Shown here: positions 17,289 through 26,082 of the stretch, one piece after another
Layout: the number at the start of each line of letters is the position of its first letter
Numbering within the stretch: position 1 is the stretch's first letter
From: JAWKWA01 sp041397765
Lineage (GTDB): Bacteria > Pseudomonadota > Alphaproteobacteria > Rhizobiales > Hyphomicrobiaceae
DNA: 64,000 nucleotides
Assembly: GCA_041397765.1 (NCBI GenBank)
Contig: JAWKWA010000001.1
Span: forward strand, 62,001 to 126,000
Direction: 5' to 3'
Translations under genes and position numbers: made by a program
Notes under the pieces: model-generated
Database searches by the model: none
The model's input: the letters and a program-made list of their open reading frames with translations, nothing else
Told to the model about the DNA's origin: nothing

Positions 17289-17813
17289 TCATGCCCAGCG
17301 CTCGGGCACAGCTCCTTCGGGATCGAGCGCCGTCATGAGGCGCAAGGCGGCCGCGCGGGCGAAACGATGCGTGACGGCCTTGCGGCGGGCCGCCGGCAGG
17401 CGGGTCACAGGCGCCTCGACCACGATCTCCGCCCCGTAGCGGTCGGCGAGCAGGATGCCGGCCTCCGCCGGCAGGATTTCGCGCGGGAAGTCGGGCGCGA
17501 CGGCGAAGAAGAGCCGGTCGCACCAGGCGAGATAGTCCGGCCATTTCTGATCGGCGCGGAAGTCGGCGAGGCTCGATTTCACCTCCACCATCCAGATGTC
17601 GCCATTGTCGAAGAGCGCGGCAATGTCGGCCCTGCGCCCGTCGGCGAGCGTCAGCTCGGTCAGGGGCGCGGCCCCGAGCGCGCGCAGCAGGCGGCAGGCG
17701 CCGCGCTGGATCTCGAGTGCGCGGGCCGACTGGCGGCCATCCTCGAGCGCGCCGTCCGCGATCGTCATCAGCGGGCTGTCGGGCGGCGGCAAATCTGTCG
17801 GCTCGCGCGTCAT
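17289..17813 (-). CDS. mmcB: MmcB family DNA repair protein
   Basis: A 174-residue protein from the ATG at 17813 (one codon earlier is also ATG). It shows the MmcB pattern: LLRALGAAPLTELTLADGRRAD, then DIWMVEVKSSLADFRADQKW and PDYLAWCDRLFFAV, which resemble a PD-(D/E)XK nuclease core (D...EVK). In Caulobacter MmcB acts in mutagenic repair with ImuABC, so a role in the DNA damage response is likely. It is divergent from the Lon-like protease gene, with a shared 158-base promoter region. Confidence 0.88.
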   Translation of the reverse strand: MTREPTDLPPPDSPLMTIADGALEDGRQSARALEIQRGACRLLRALGAAPLTELTLADGRRADIAALFDNGDIWMVEVKSSLADFRADQKWPDYLAWCDRLFFAVAPDFPREILPAEAGILLADRYGAEIVVEAPVTRLPAARRKAVTHRFARAAALRLMTALDPEGAVPERWA

Positions 17814-17971
17814 CACCTCTCCTCACGCCGTACCGGAAAGCCTCGCGGTCCCCTCCGCTCGCCTCGCGGGGAACTTCGCTCTATGCTGGCGGGGGGCTGG
17901 GGGATTGGCAAGGGACGCAAGACAGGATCGCCGCACACATGCCGCCTTCCACCGGACTATCGAAACTCGTC

Positions 17972-20425
17972 ATGGCACTCACAGGACGCAAGGGGCAGGG
18001 ACCGCAGAAATCGACGGCACTGCCACCCGAGACGCTGAGGCGCACGGTCGATCCGGCCTCGCTCGGCTTCGACACCACGCGCAGCGTGACGCCGGCCTCG
18101 GGCCTGATCGGCCAGGACCGGGCGCTGCGGGCCATCCAGTTCGGCGCCAATATCCGCCAGTCCGACTTCAACCTGTTCGTCCTCGGCCCGACCGGCACCG
18201 GCAAGACGACGGCGGTGAAGTCGCATCTGAGCGAGAAGGCACGGCGCGAGCCCGGCCGGTCCGACTGGGTCTATGTCAACAATTTCGAGGATCCCGACAA
18301 GCCCAAGGCCATCGCGCTGCCGCGCGGCCGGGCCGAGCGGCTCGCCCGGGCGATGATCGAGACCATCGAGGAGCTGAAGACGGCGCTGCCGGCCATCTTC
18401 GAGGGCGACGACTACCAGACGCGGCGCCGGGCGATCGACGAGGAGTTCCGCTCGGTCCAGGAGAGCCAGCTCGATCATATCGCGCAGAAGGCGCGCGGCC
18501 AGTCGATCGCGCTGATGCGTACGCCGACCGGCTTCGCCATGGCGCCGATGCACGAGGGCAAGGTCATCGAGCGACCGGTGTTCGAGGCGCTGCCGAAGGA
18601 GACGCAGGAGGATTTCGAGAGCAAGATCGAAGCCCTGCAGAAGGAGCTGCAGGACGCGCTCGAGCAGATGCCGCGCGGACAGAAAGAGCGCCGGCGGCGG
18701 CTCATGGAGCTCAACGAGGAGGTAGCGGGGCATGCCGTCCGCCAGGCGATCGGCGATGTCGAGGCCGAGTTCGCCGATCTGCCGGACATCACCGCGCATC
18801 TGGAGGAGGCGCGCAGCGATCTCATCCGCAATGTCGGGGTGTTCCTCAGCTCGGGCGAGGATGGCGAGGGCATGGTCAGCCAGCCCGTCGACACGGTGCG
18901 CGACGCCCGTTTCCGGCGCTATCTCGTCAATGTCGTGATCGCCGACGGCCATGGCGCCGACGGCGCGCCCATCGTCGAGGAGCTCAATCCGACCTATGGC
19001 AATCTGATGGGCCGGGTCGAGCACATCGCGCGCATGGGGGCGCTGCTCACCGATTTCCTGCTGATCAAGCCCGGCGCGCTGCACAAGGCCAATGGCGGCT
19101 ACCTGCTGATCGACGCGCGCAAACTGCTGCTCAGCCCGTTCGCCTGGGAGGCGCTGAAGCGGGCCTTGAAATCGCGCGAGATCAAGATCGAGCCGCCGGC
19201 CGAGACCATGGGCCTCGTCTCGACGCAGACGCTCGAGCCCGACCCGATCCCGCTCGATGTCAAGGTGGTGCTGTTCGGCGACCGGCAGCTCTACTATCTC
19301 CTCGCCGCCCACGACCCCGACTTCGACCGGCTGTTCAAGGTGCAGGCCGATTTCGACGAGACCATCGAGCGCAACGGCGACAACGACCGGGCCTATGCGG
19401 CGGTGATCGCCTCGATCGTGAGGACGCACGAGCTGAAGCCGATCGACGCCTCGGGGGTGGCGCGGCTCATCGAGCAGGGCTCGCGCTATGCCGACGACAG
19501 CGAGAGGCTCTCGCTCGAGATCGGCAAGCTCGGCGACCTGATCCGCGAGGCCGACTATTGGGCCGGAACGGCGGGGCGGGAGACGATCGGACGCGCCGAC
19601 ATCCAGAAGGCGGTCGACGAGGCGACGCACCGGGCCGACCGGGCGCGCGACAAGACGCAGGAGACGATCGCGCGGGAGATCGTCATCCTCGACGTGGCTG
19701 GGGCCAAGGTCGGGCAGATCAACGGCCTGTCGGTGCTCTCGCTCGGCAATTTCGCTTTCGGCCGGCCGAGCCGCATCACGGCGCGGGTCAGGATGGGCTC
19801 GGGCCGGGTCACGGACATCGAGCGCGAGGTGAAGCTCGGCGGCCCCTTGCACTCCAAGGGCGTGATGATCCTCTGGGGCTTCCTCGCCGGCCGCTATGCG
19901 CAGGACGTGCCGCTGGCGCTGGCGGCGAGCCTCGTCTTCGAGCAGTCCTATGGTGGCGTCGATGGCGACAGCGCCTCCTCGGCGGAGCTCTATTGCCTCC
20001 TGTCGGCGCTCGCCGAAGTGCCGATCAGCCAGTCCTTCGCGGTGACCGGTTCGGTCAACCAGCACGGCGAAGTGCAGGCGATCGGCGGCGTCAACGAGAA
20101 GATCGAGGGGTTCTTCGACGTCTGCGCCAGGCGCGGGCTGACAGGCGAGCAGGGGGTGCTCATCCCCAAATCCAACATCCAGCACCTGATGCTGCGCGAG
20201 GACGTGGTCGAGGCGGTGCGCGCGGGCCGCTTCGCGGTGCACGCAGTCTCCTCGATCGACGAGGGCATCGAGATCCTGACCGGGGTCGCCAGCGGCGAGC
20301 GGGACAAGAGCGGGCAGTATCCCGAGGGCACGGTCAATCGTCTGGTCGAGGACCGGCTGCGCGCCTTCGCCAGGGCCAGCAAGGCCTTCCATGCCGGGGC
20401 AGCCGACGGCAAGCCGACCTCGTAG
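17972..20425 (+). CDS. Lon-like ATP-dependent protease (LonB/archaeal-type AAA fusion)
   Basis: An 817-residue protease from the ATG at 17972. The AAA part has Walker A GPTGTGKTT near residue 75. It contains a long helical insertion (EALQKELQDALEQMPRGQKE) and lacks the N-terminal LAN domain of bacterial Lon. The C-terminal protease domain carries the Ser-Lys dyad: Ser in GGVDGDSASSAELYCLL near 670 and Lys in IGGVNEKIEGFFDVC. It belongs to the Lon-related AAA proteases found beside classical Lon in many proteobacteria; substrates unknown. It is followed 17 bases later by a universal-stress-type protein gene, suggesting a stress operon. Confidence 0.88.
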   Translation: MALTGRKGQGPQKSTALPPETLRRTVDPASLGFDTTRSVTPASGLIGQDRALRAIQFGANIRQSDFNLFVLGPTGTGKTTAVKSHLSEKARREPGRSDWVYVNNFEDPDKPKAIALPRGRAERLARAMIETIEELKTALPAIFEGDDYQTRRRAIDEEFRSVQESQLDHIAQKARGQSIALMRTPTGFAMAPMHEGKVIERPVFEALPKETQEDFESKIEALQKELQDALEQMPRGQKERRRRLMELNEEVAGHAVRQAIGDVEAEFADLPDITAHLEEARSDLIRNVGVFLSSGEDGEGMVSQPVDTVRDARFRRYLVNVVIADGHGADGAPIVEELNPTYGNLMGRVEHIARMGALLTDFLLIKPGALHKANGGYLLIDARKLLLSPFAWEALKRALKSREIKIEPPAETMGLVSTQTLEPDPIPLDVKVVLFGDRQLYYLLAAHDPDFDRLFKVQADFDETIERNGDNDRAYAAVIASIVRTHELKPIDASGVARLIEQGSRYADDSERLSLEIGKLGDLIREADYWAGTAGRETIGRADIQKAVDEATHRADRARDKTQETIAREIVILDVAGAKVGQINGLSVLSLGNFAFGRPSRITARVRMGSGRVTDIEREVKLGGPLHSKGVMILWGFLAGRYAQDVPLALAASLVFEQSYGGVDGDSASSAELYCLLSALAEVPISQSFAVTGSVNQHGEVQAIGGVNEKIEGFFDVCARRGLTGEQGVLIPKSNIQHLMLREDVVEAVRAGRFAVHAVSSIDEGIEILTGVASGERDKSGQYPEGTVNRLVEDRLRAFARASKAFHAGAADGKPTS

Positions 20426-20442
20426 CGCGTGAGGAAATCGCC

Positions 20443-21324
20443 ATGACCGAGATGGCCGAGACGAGCAGGAACAGGGACAGCCGCAGCCGGCGGACGGGTG
20501 TCGTGGTCGAGGTGCGCTCGGGCAGGCCAAGCCCGATCGCGCTCGCCGCGGCGATCCGCCTCGCGCGCGGGCTCGAGGCGGAAATGCGCAGCCACTTCCT
20601 CGAGGACCAGGAGCTCATCTCGCTCGCCAGCCTGCCATGCGCGCGCGAGGTGTCGTTCTCCGGCCGGCGCACGGGCGCCGTCTCGCTCGAGCGGCTGAGG
20701 CGCGAGCTCGCCCTCGCATCGGCCTCGGTCGAACGCGAGATCGCGCGGCTGGCGAGGCTCGCCAGCATTCCCTTCCAGTTCGGCATCCTGCGCGAGGAGC
20801 GCTGGCAGGCGATCGAGAGCGCCTGCCGGTCGGGCGACGTGCTGGTCTTTGCCGAGCCGATGACGGGCGAGGACGCGGAGAGGGCGGCGGCCTGCGTGCT
20901 CGCCCACGACAGCGGCGGCGTGCTCGGCTGCGTCTGCATCGGGCCGCAGGCGCGGCGCGAGCAGGGGCCGGTGCTCGTGGTGCTCGACGCGGTGGCGACG
21001 GCGGACCGCCTGATCGAGCGGGCGAGCCTCGTGGCACGGGCGGCGGGCGGCGGGGTGACCCTGGCCGTCGCCGCCGAGACGGCAGAGGAGCGGCGCGCCA
21101 TCGCCGAGGCGGCGCGTGCCGCGCTCGCCGGCAAGGTGTCCGGCACGGTCGAGGTCGCTTCTGTCGATGCCAGCCGCGGCACGGCCGGGCCGGTCCTGGA
21201 CCTTGCAAGGCGCGCCTCGGCCGGCCTCGTCGTCGTCGCGGTCGGCGGCCGGCTCGGTGCGCACGGGACCGAGCTGCGCCCCCTGCTCGCCGCGCTCGAC
21301 TGCCCGCTGTTCCTCGTCAGTTGA
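20443..21324 (+). CDS. Universal-stress-like protein
   Basis: A 293-residue protein from the ATG at 20443, immediately after the Lon-like gene. The N-terminal half follows a Usp-type strand-helix layout (GVVVEVRSGRPSPIALAAAI), and the C-terminal half ends ASAGLVVVAVGGRLG with ALDCPLFLVS, reminiscent of the last strand of UspA. The usual ATP-binding G-x2-G-x9-G motif is not clear, so nucleotide binding is uncertain. Pairing with the protease suggests a stress role; this is inference. Confidence 0.65.
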   Translation: MTEMAETSRNRDSRSRRTGVVVEVRSGRPSPIALAAAIRLARGLEAEMRSHFLEDQELISLASLPCAREVSFSGRRTGAVSLERLRRELALASASVEREIARLARLASIPFQFGILREERWQAIESACRSGDVLVFAEPMTGEDAERAAACVLAHDSGGVLGCVCIGPQARREQGPVLVVLDAVATADRLIERASLVARAAGGGVTLAVAAETAEERRAIAEAARAALAGKVSGTVEVASVDASRGTAGPVLDLARRASAGLVVVAVGGRLGAHGTELRPLLAALDCPLFLVS

Positions 21325-21414
21325 ACCGGCTCGCGAGCGCGCGGATAGGGGTTCTCCCGACGCCCGCGAAATGACAGGTTGTGCCGGGAGCGAATGGCGA
21401 GGAGGCCGAGCGAC

Positions 21415-21969
21415 ATGCGGATGATGCGTCAGACGTCACAACTGCTGATCGTCGATGTGCAGGAGCGGCTGCTGCCGACGATCGCCGAGTGGCAGCGCGT
21501 CGAGCGGACGACGGTGCAGCTCGCCCATGTGGCGCGGCGGCTGGCGGTGACCACGACCGTCTCCGAGCAATATCCAAGGGGTCTCGGCGGCACCTCGCCG
21601 GTCATCCTGGAGGCGGCCGGCAACGAGGCGGTCAGGCTCGACAAGGTCGAGTTCTCGTGCATGGCGAATGCGGGATTGCGGGAGCGGCTCGAGACGCTGC
21701 GCGGCGGCGGGCTCAGGCAGATCGTGGTCGCGGGCATGGAGGCGCATGTCTGCGTCGCACAGACCGTGCTCGACCTCATCGCGGCCGATTTCGACGTGTT
21801 CGTCGTCGCCGATGCGGTCGGCTCGCGGTCGATGGAAAGCCGCCGTCTCGCGCTCGAGCGCATGGCGCGGCAGGGCGCGGAGATCGTCGATTGGGAGATG
21901 GCCATGTTCGAATGGCTGGAGCGCGCCGGCACGCCCGAGTTCAAGGAGTTGCAGGGCCTGCTCAAATAG
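21415..21969 (+). CDS. Isochorismatase family hydrolase
   Basis: A 184-residue cysteine hydrolase of the isochorismatase-like superfamily, started at the ATG at 21415 behind AGGAGG. The catalytic Asp is in LLIVDVQERL near 14, the Lys in RLDKVEFSC near 83, and the nucleophilic Cys in AGMEAHVCVAQT near 118, with the usual non-prolyl cis peptide at EAHV. These enzymes hydrolyse small amides or act on isochorismate; the substrate is unknown. Standalone gene between the stress operon and a convergent dehydrogenase. Confidence 0.88.
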   Translation: MRMMRQTSQLLIVDVQERLLPTIAEWQRVERTTVQLAHVARRLAVTTTVSEQYPRGLGGTSPVILEAAGNEAVRLDKVEFSCMANAGLRERLETLRGGGLRQIVVAGMEAHVCVAQTVLDLIAADFDVFVVADAVGSRSMESRRLALERMARQGAEIVDWEMAMFEWLERAGTPEFKELQGLLK

Positions 21970-22064
21970 TTCCGGCGCGGCCGGCGGAAAGGCCCGCAAT
22001 TGCGGCCCGTCCGCCACGCGCACCCGAATGGCGGGGAGGCCGCCGCGCCTCCTGAGCCATCCCG

Positions 22065-23057
22065 TCAGAACATCGCCGGATGGACGCGGTCGGGCGGGGC
22101 ATGACCGTCCATGAAGGTCTTGATGTTGATGATGACCTTCTCGCCCATGTCGATGCGGCCCTCGAGGGTCGCCGAGCCCATATGCGGCAGCGCGACGACA
22201 TGAGGATTGGCCAAGAGCTTCGGATTGACGGCCGGCTCGTGCTCGAAGACGTCGAGACCGGCACCGGCGATCTCGCCGGCATCGATCATGCGGGCGAGCG
22301 CGTTCTCGTCGATCACCTCGCCGCGGGCGGTATTGACGATGTAGGCGGCCGGCTTCAGCAGCTTCAGCCGGCGGGCCGAGAGCAGGTGGAACGTGGCCGG
22401 CGTGTGCGGGCAGTTGACCGAGATGATGTCCATGCGGGCGATCATCTGGTCGAGGCTGTCCCAGTAGGTGGCGTCGAGGTCGCGCTCGGTCTGCTCGGCG
22501 ACACGGCGACGGTTGTGATAGTGGATCTGCAAGCCGAAGGCGCGGGCGCGGCGGGCGACCGCCTGGCCGATCCGACCCATGCCGATGATGCCGAGGCGCT
22601 TGCCGTAGATGCGGTGACCGAGCATCCAGGTCGGCGACCAGCCGGTCCAGTGGGTCTTCGGGTCCTTCATGTACATCGCCCCCTCGGCGAGGCGGCGCGG
22701 CACGGCGAGGATCAGCGCCATCGTCATGTCGGCGGTATCCTCGGTGAGGACCCCGGGCGTGTTGGTGACGATGATGCCGCGATTGCGGGCGGTGTCGAGG
22801 TCGATATTGTCGACGCCGGTGCCGAACTGAGCGATCAGCTTGAGCTGGGGCCCGGACTGGGAGAGCACGGCGCGATCGATGCGATCGGTGACGGTCGGCA
22901 CGAGAACGTCGGCCGAGCGCACGGCCTCGATCAGCTTGGCCTGGGTCAGGGTCGTGTCGTCGACATTGAGGCGGGCGTCGAACAGCTCCCGCATCCGCGT
23001 CTCGACGCTATCCGGCAGCTTCCGCGTGACGATGACGAGGGGCTTCTTCGCGGTCAT
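22065..23057 (-). CDS. D-2-hydroxyacid dehydrogenase (glyoxylate reductase GyaR type)
   Basis: A 330-residue NAD(P)-dependent dehydrogenase from the ATG at 23057. Motifs: IAQFGTGVDNIDL near 80, Rossmann LGIIGMGRIGQAVARR near 155, NTARGEVIDE near 243 with the catalytic Arg, DVFEHEP with the acid, and ALPHMGSAT with the His. In Rhizobiales this close relative of glyoxylate/hydroxypyruvate reductase usually stands next to an SH3-domain protein gene, as here (divergent, at 23452). It is more typical of the family than the paralogue at 14077. Confidence 0.9.
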   Translation of the reverse strand: MTAKKPLVIVTRKLPDSVETRMRELFDARLNVDDTTLTQAKLIEAVRSADVLVPTVTDRIDRAVLSQSGPQLKLIAQFGTGVDNIDLDTARNRGIIVTNTPGVLTEDTADMTMALILAVPRRLAEGAMYMKDPKTHWTGWSPTWMLGHRIYGKRLGIIGMGRIGQAVARRARAFGLQIHYHNRRRVAEQTERDLDATYWDSLDQMIARMDIISVNCPHTPATFHLLSARRLKLLKPAAYIVNTARGEVIDENALARMIDAGEIAGAGLDVFEHEPAVNPKLLANPHVVALPHMGSATLEGRIDMGEKVIINIKTFMDGHAPPDRVHPAMF

Positions 23058-23182
23058 GGTCTTGGTTCCGTCTGGATCGTCGCTCCGGACACGGACGCGC
23101 GGGGCCGGATCGTGGACATGCTACCGGATGGCGGAGGTGACAGGGGCGCGGCGGAGCGGCACCCGCCCCGCCGACGACCACT

Positions 23183-23232
23183 AGAGCATGTTCGACCGGG
23201 ATGGAATCCGGTTGATCGTGCCCAACATGCTC
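23183..23232. repeat. Palindromic intergenic repeat
   Basis: GAGCATGTT at 23184-23192 and AACATGCTC at 23224-23232 form a perfect 9-base inverted repeat. An inner pair ACCGG/CCGGT (23195-23199 and 23208-23212) makes a two-tier cruciform. Repeats opening with (C)TAGAGCATG are widespread in Rhizobiales intergenic regions. The rest of the 394-base gap between the divergent dehydrogenase and SH3 genes holds no gene I can support. Confidence 0.55.
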
Positions 23233-23451
23233 CGGCTCATCAGGCTCTAAGTGACACGGAGAGACGGCGCAAGGCAACCCGAGTGGCGGCGGCAGGTGGG
23301 GAATGCCGCGCAAGCACCAGCAGGGCCTTGAAAGCGCCCGCGATTCATGGTCTTGCCGACTGCGTCAGGGGTCCGAGAATGCAACGGGATCGGCGGGCGG
23401 AACATCCGCCGGCGCGCCCGATACGGCGGCCGACCGGAAGGGGAGACCCAA

Positions 23452-24066
23452 ATGCGCGCCAGCACTCCTCGTCCGATCGGGGCAAATCCGCAGGGACGGC
23501 TCCGGGGCCGTCCCGCCGGCGCCCTTCGCGTCTTAGCCTGGCCCTGGCTTGTCGGGGCCATGCTCGCCCTCGCCAGCAGCCCACTTCGGGCCGAGGATGT
23601 CGCAAATCCGAGCGGTTTGCCGCTGCCGCGCTTCGTCAGCCTCAAATCAGACCGGGTGAACGTGCGCAAGGGGCCGGGCACCAACTATCCGATCGCCTGG
23701 GTGTTCTCGCGGGCGGGCCTGCCGGTGGAGGTGATCCGCGAATTCGAGAACTGGCGGCAGATCCGCGACAGTGAGGGGGCCGAGGGCTGGGTCTTGCAGA
23801 ACCTGCTCTCTGGCCGGCGGACAGCGCTGGTGATGCCCTGGGAGATGCAGGAAGCCATCAAGGCCAAGGCCGAGAGCCTGCCGACCGCAGAAGTCCACGA
23901 TGCGCCCGCGACGGACGCCAGGGTGACGGCGCTCGTGGAGGCAGGAGCGCTCGCCAGCGTGGTGAGTTGCGACAAGACCTGGTGCCTCGTCTCGATCAGC
24001 GAGCAGCGCGGCTATGTCGAGCAGACGCGGCTGTGGGGTGTCTATCCAGCCGAGGAACTGCGCTGA
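23452..24066 (+). CDS. SH3-domain (SH3b) exported protein
   Basis: A 204-residue protein from the ATG at 23452 (GGAGAC upstream). The signal peptide (VLAWPWLVGAMLALASSPLRA) ends near residue 48. Two bacterial SH3-like repeats follow: the first with LKSDRVNVRKGPGTNYPIAW and EGWVLQNLLSGRRTALV, the second weaker around ASVVSCDKTWCLVS and RGYVEQTRLWGVYP. SH3b domains bind peptidoglycan or proteins in the envelope. The two Cys near 174 and 179 may form a disulfide. It is divergent from the dehydrogenase gene, as commonly seen in related genomes. Confidence 0.85.
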   Translation: MRASTPRPIGANPQGRLRGRPAGALRVLAWPWLVGAMLALASSPLRAEDVANPSGLPLPRFVSLKSDRVNVRKGPGTNYPIAWVFSRAGLPVEVIREFENWRQIRDSEGAEGWVLQNLLSGRRTALVMPWEMQEAIKAKAESLPTAEVHDAPATDARVTALVEAGALASVVSCDKTWCLVSISEQRGYVEQTRLWGVYPAEELR

Positions 24067-24149
24067 AGCCGGCCGCGACACCGGGGCCGCCAGGGGTGCG
24101 GGAGGGCGCCCCCGATCCTGCCGACAACGTGCAGAAGCGGAATTGAAGA

Positions 24150-24173
24150 GGGGCACCCCCTAAAGAGTGCCCC
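24150..24173. terminator. Hairpin between convergent genes
   Basis: GGGGCAC (24150-24156) pairs with GTGCCCC (24167-24173) around a 10-base loop, between the SH3 gene and the small secreted protein gene. There is no T-run, so termination would be weak or Rho-assisted. Confidence 0.35.
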
Positions 24174-24184
24174 ACCCAGATCGG

Positions 24185-24490
24185 TCAGTAGTGGTAGTAG
24201 TACTTTCTCTTTTTCTTCTTGCCTGACGACCAGTGCCACACGCAGTATTTCCGGCAGACCCAGCGATAGCCGCAGCGCAGCTTGCCGTAGGACCAGTGGC
24301 AACGCCACTTGCGATGGCATTTGCGGCGCAGCTCGCACCAGCGATAGCCGACCTCCTGGAGCATGGCATCGCCGGAAGTCTGCCCGGCCAGGATCGACTG
24401 GGTAACCGGCGTCTGCGGCGCCGCACTCGCGCCCGAGGGTGCAAGTGCGAGGAAAAAGAGGCCGGCAAAGAGTATCAACAGCCTGTTCAA
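24185..24490 (-). CDS. Small secreted Cys/Trp/Lys-rich protein
   Basis: A 101-residue protein if started at the TTG at 24490, which lies six bases after an AGAGGAGA ribosome site; no ATG is available in frame near it. The signal peptide is clear (LLILFAGLFFLALAPSGASA). The mature chain begins APQTPVTQSILAG and then becomes very unusual: about 50 residues with five or six Cys and many Trp, Arg, Lys and Tyr (YRWCELRRKCHRKWRCHW), ending in a Lys/Tyr tail (GKKKKRKYYYHY). Disulfide-rich cationic secreted peptides may bind envelope or nucleic acid, but I recognise no family. Downstream of a hairpin it stands as its own transcription unit. Confidence 0.6.
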   Translation of the reverse strand: MNRLLILFAGLFFLALAPSGASAAPQTPVTQSILAGQTSGDAMLQEVGYRWCELRRKCHRKWRCHWSYGKLRCGYRWVCRKYCVWHWSSGKKKKRKYYYHY

Positions 24491-24751
24491 GTGATGTCTC
24501 CTCTGTTTTTCTGTCCCGCCGACTGCGGCAGGTCCCCGGGGATACCGGTCAGCCGGGGAAGCGCTGCCGGATTGTCCCGGCGATGCCGCCTCGGTTGCGC
24601 CCGGCTCCGTCCGGTGTCTCATTCACCATCCGTGCCAAAACGGTCCGGCGTGACCACGACCATGGTCACCGCAGCGACATGAACGGCGGATGAAAATCGA
24701 TCCGTTACAATGTGATCGCCAAAGGGCCGGCGGTGCGGGGCGGCGCGCGCA

Positions 24752-25483
24752 TCACGAGGTCGGCCAGACGATCTCGCGCAGCAGCTTCAGGCGGATGGCA
24801 CCGGCGAAATCGAGATAGTCGTCGGTCGTGATGACGAAATGGCCTGGGCCACCGACGACGTGGTTCTCGTAGTATTTGTCCAGATAGAAGACGTCATTGA
24901 GGATGGCGAGGCCGTTGACGGTCAGCCCGAGCGCGACGGCCCGGTCGCGCGAAAGATCGGGCGGCGCGCCGTTGTTGTTGTCGCCGTCGCCGGAGACGTC
25001 GATCGTGGCGCGCGACCCGCGATAGGGCGAGGACAGGATCAGCGCGACACCGGCATCGATGGCGGAGGAGATCGATGTCGAGCCGCCATTGGTGAGGCGC
25101 GGGGCGGCGGCGATCTCGGCGGCGAGCGCGAAGGCGTCGGCTGCATTCGCCACGCTGCGCCAGGGCACCGCGACGCTCTGTGCACCGACGCCCGACCATT
25201 GCACGAGCACCACGGCGATCACCCCGCGCGGGCCGCTCCTCAGCGCCTCGACGACCTCGGGCGTGCGGAAGGCGCGGGCGAGCCCGTCCATCTGCAAGCG
25301 GAACTCCTCGTCGTCGACGCTGTAGGAGCAGTCGACGGCGAGCACCAGGGTGAGATCGACGGGCGTGCGGTCGGCGGCCCCCGCCTGGCGCAGCGCGATG
25401 TCGAGGATGGCGCCGACAAGGAGAATCGCGAGCGCCACCAGGAGGGGGCGCCGGCCTGACCTCGACATGGGCAATCTCGGCAT
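24752..25483 (-). CDS. DUF1194 domain protein, second copy
   Basis: A 243-residue protein started at the ATG at 25483 (an ATG at 25468 is the alternative). An N-terminal signal or anchor (LLVALAILLVGAILDIALR) is followed by a VWA-like DUF1194 domain with AVDCSYS near 50 (D-x-S-x-S), VDVSGDGDNNN-like region and the C-terminal VVGGPGHFVITTDDYLDF. It is clearly paralogous to the protein at 3841-4533. It lies 95 bases downstream of rimI on the same strand and may be co-transcribed with the tsaB-rimI group. Function unknown. Confidence 0.85.
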   Translation of the reverse strand: MPRLPMSRSGRRPLLVALAILLVGAILDIALRQAGAADRTPVDLTLVLAVDCSYSVDDEEFRLQMDGLARAFRTPEVVEALRSGPRGVIAVVLVQWSGVGAQSVAVPWRSVANAADAFALAAEIAAAPRLTNGGSTSISSAIDAGVALILSSPYRGSRATIDVSGDGDNNNGAPPDLSRDRAVALGLTVNGLAILNDVFYLDKYYENHVVGGPGHFVITTDDYLDFAGAIRLKLLREIVWPTS

Positions 25484-25578
25484 GGGCGAGCCTCGTCTCC
25501 CGGCCCGGTCATTGAAGCAGATCGCGACGGCGGGTCCAGCGCCGATTGGCATGTGGCCCCACGATCCATCGCCTGGCG

Positions 25579-26082
25579 TCAGGCGGGAGAGCCTTCCTGG
25601 ATCGCCAGACCGCACTCCATGAGCACGGCGTCGCCGTCCGCGCCGTCGGCCTCGCCGCCGTAATAGCCGCGTCGCCGGCCGATCGAGACGAAGCCACAGG
25701 CACGGTAGAGAGCGAGGGCCGGGGCATTGCCGGCGGCGACATCGAGGAAGATGCGACGGGCGCCCTCGCCCTGGAGGCGTTCGGCGAGCGCGGCAAGCAA
25801 TTGCCGGCCGAGGCCGGCGCGGCGATGATCGGGATCGACGGCGAGCGTCAGGATCTCCGCTTCGTCGAGCACGAGGGCGGCGAGCACGAGCCCCGTGATC
25901 GCGCCGTCCTCGCCGGAGGCAGCCAGCACGAGGCTTCTCGTGGTCGAAAGGCCGAGAAGGTCGGTGAAAGCGGCAGAACTCCAGCCGCGATGGAAGGCGC
26001 GGCCGTGCAGGCCGGCAAGCGCCCGAGCATCCGCCGCGACCGCCGGGCGGAGCGCCGACAGGATCTCGAGGGGCCCGCTCAT
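25579..26082 (-). CDS. rimI: Ribosomal-protein-alanine N-acetyltransferase
   Basis: A 167-residue GNAT enzyme. The acetyl-CoA loop is AVDPDHRRAGLGRQLLAAL (R-x-x-G-x-G type) near 85, followed by FLDVAAGNAPALALYRACGF, the classical RimI segment that positions the substrate N-terminus. RimI acetylates the N-terminal Ala of ribosomal protein S18. The start overlaps the stop of tsaB (ATGA), the usual tsaB-rimI pairing, which supports the assignment over a generic GNAT. Confidence 0.9.
   Translation of the reverse strand: MSGPLEILSALRPAVAADARALAGLHGRAFHRGWSSAAFTDLLGLSTTRSLVLAASGEDGAITGLVLAALVLDEAEILTLAVDPDHRRAGLGRQLLAALAERLQGEGARRIFLDVAAGNAPALALYRACGFVSIGRRRGYYGGEADGADGDAVLMECGLAIQEGSPA

Noticed and set aside
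17957..20530. An 857-residue open frame on the minus strand opposite the Lon-like gene
   Set aside because: Antisense shadow; composition (Asp/Arg/His-rich) and lack of motifs are typical of GC-rich mirror frames.
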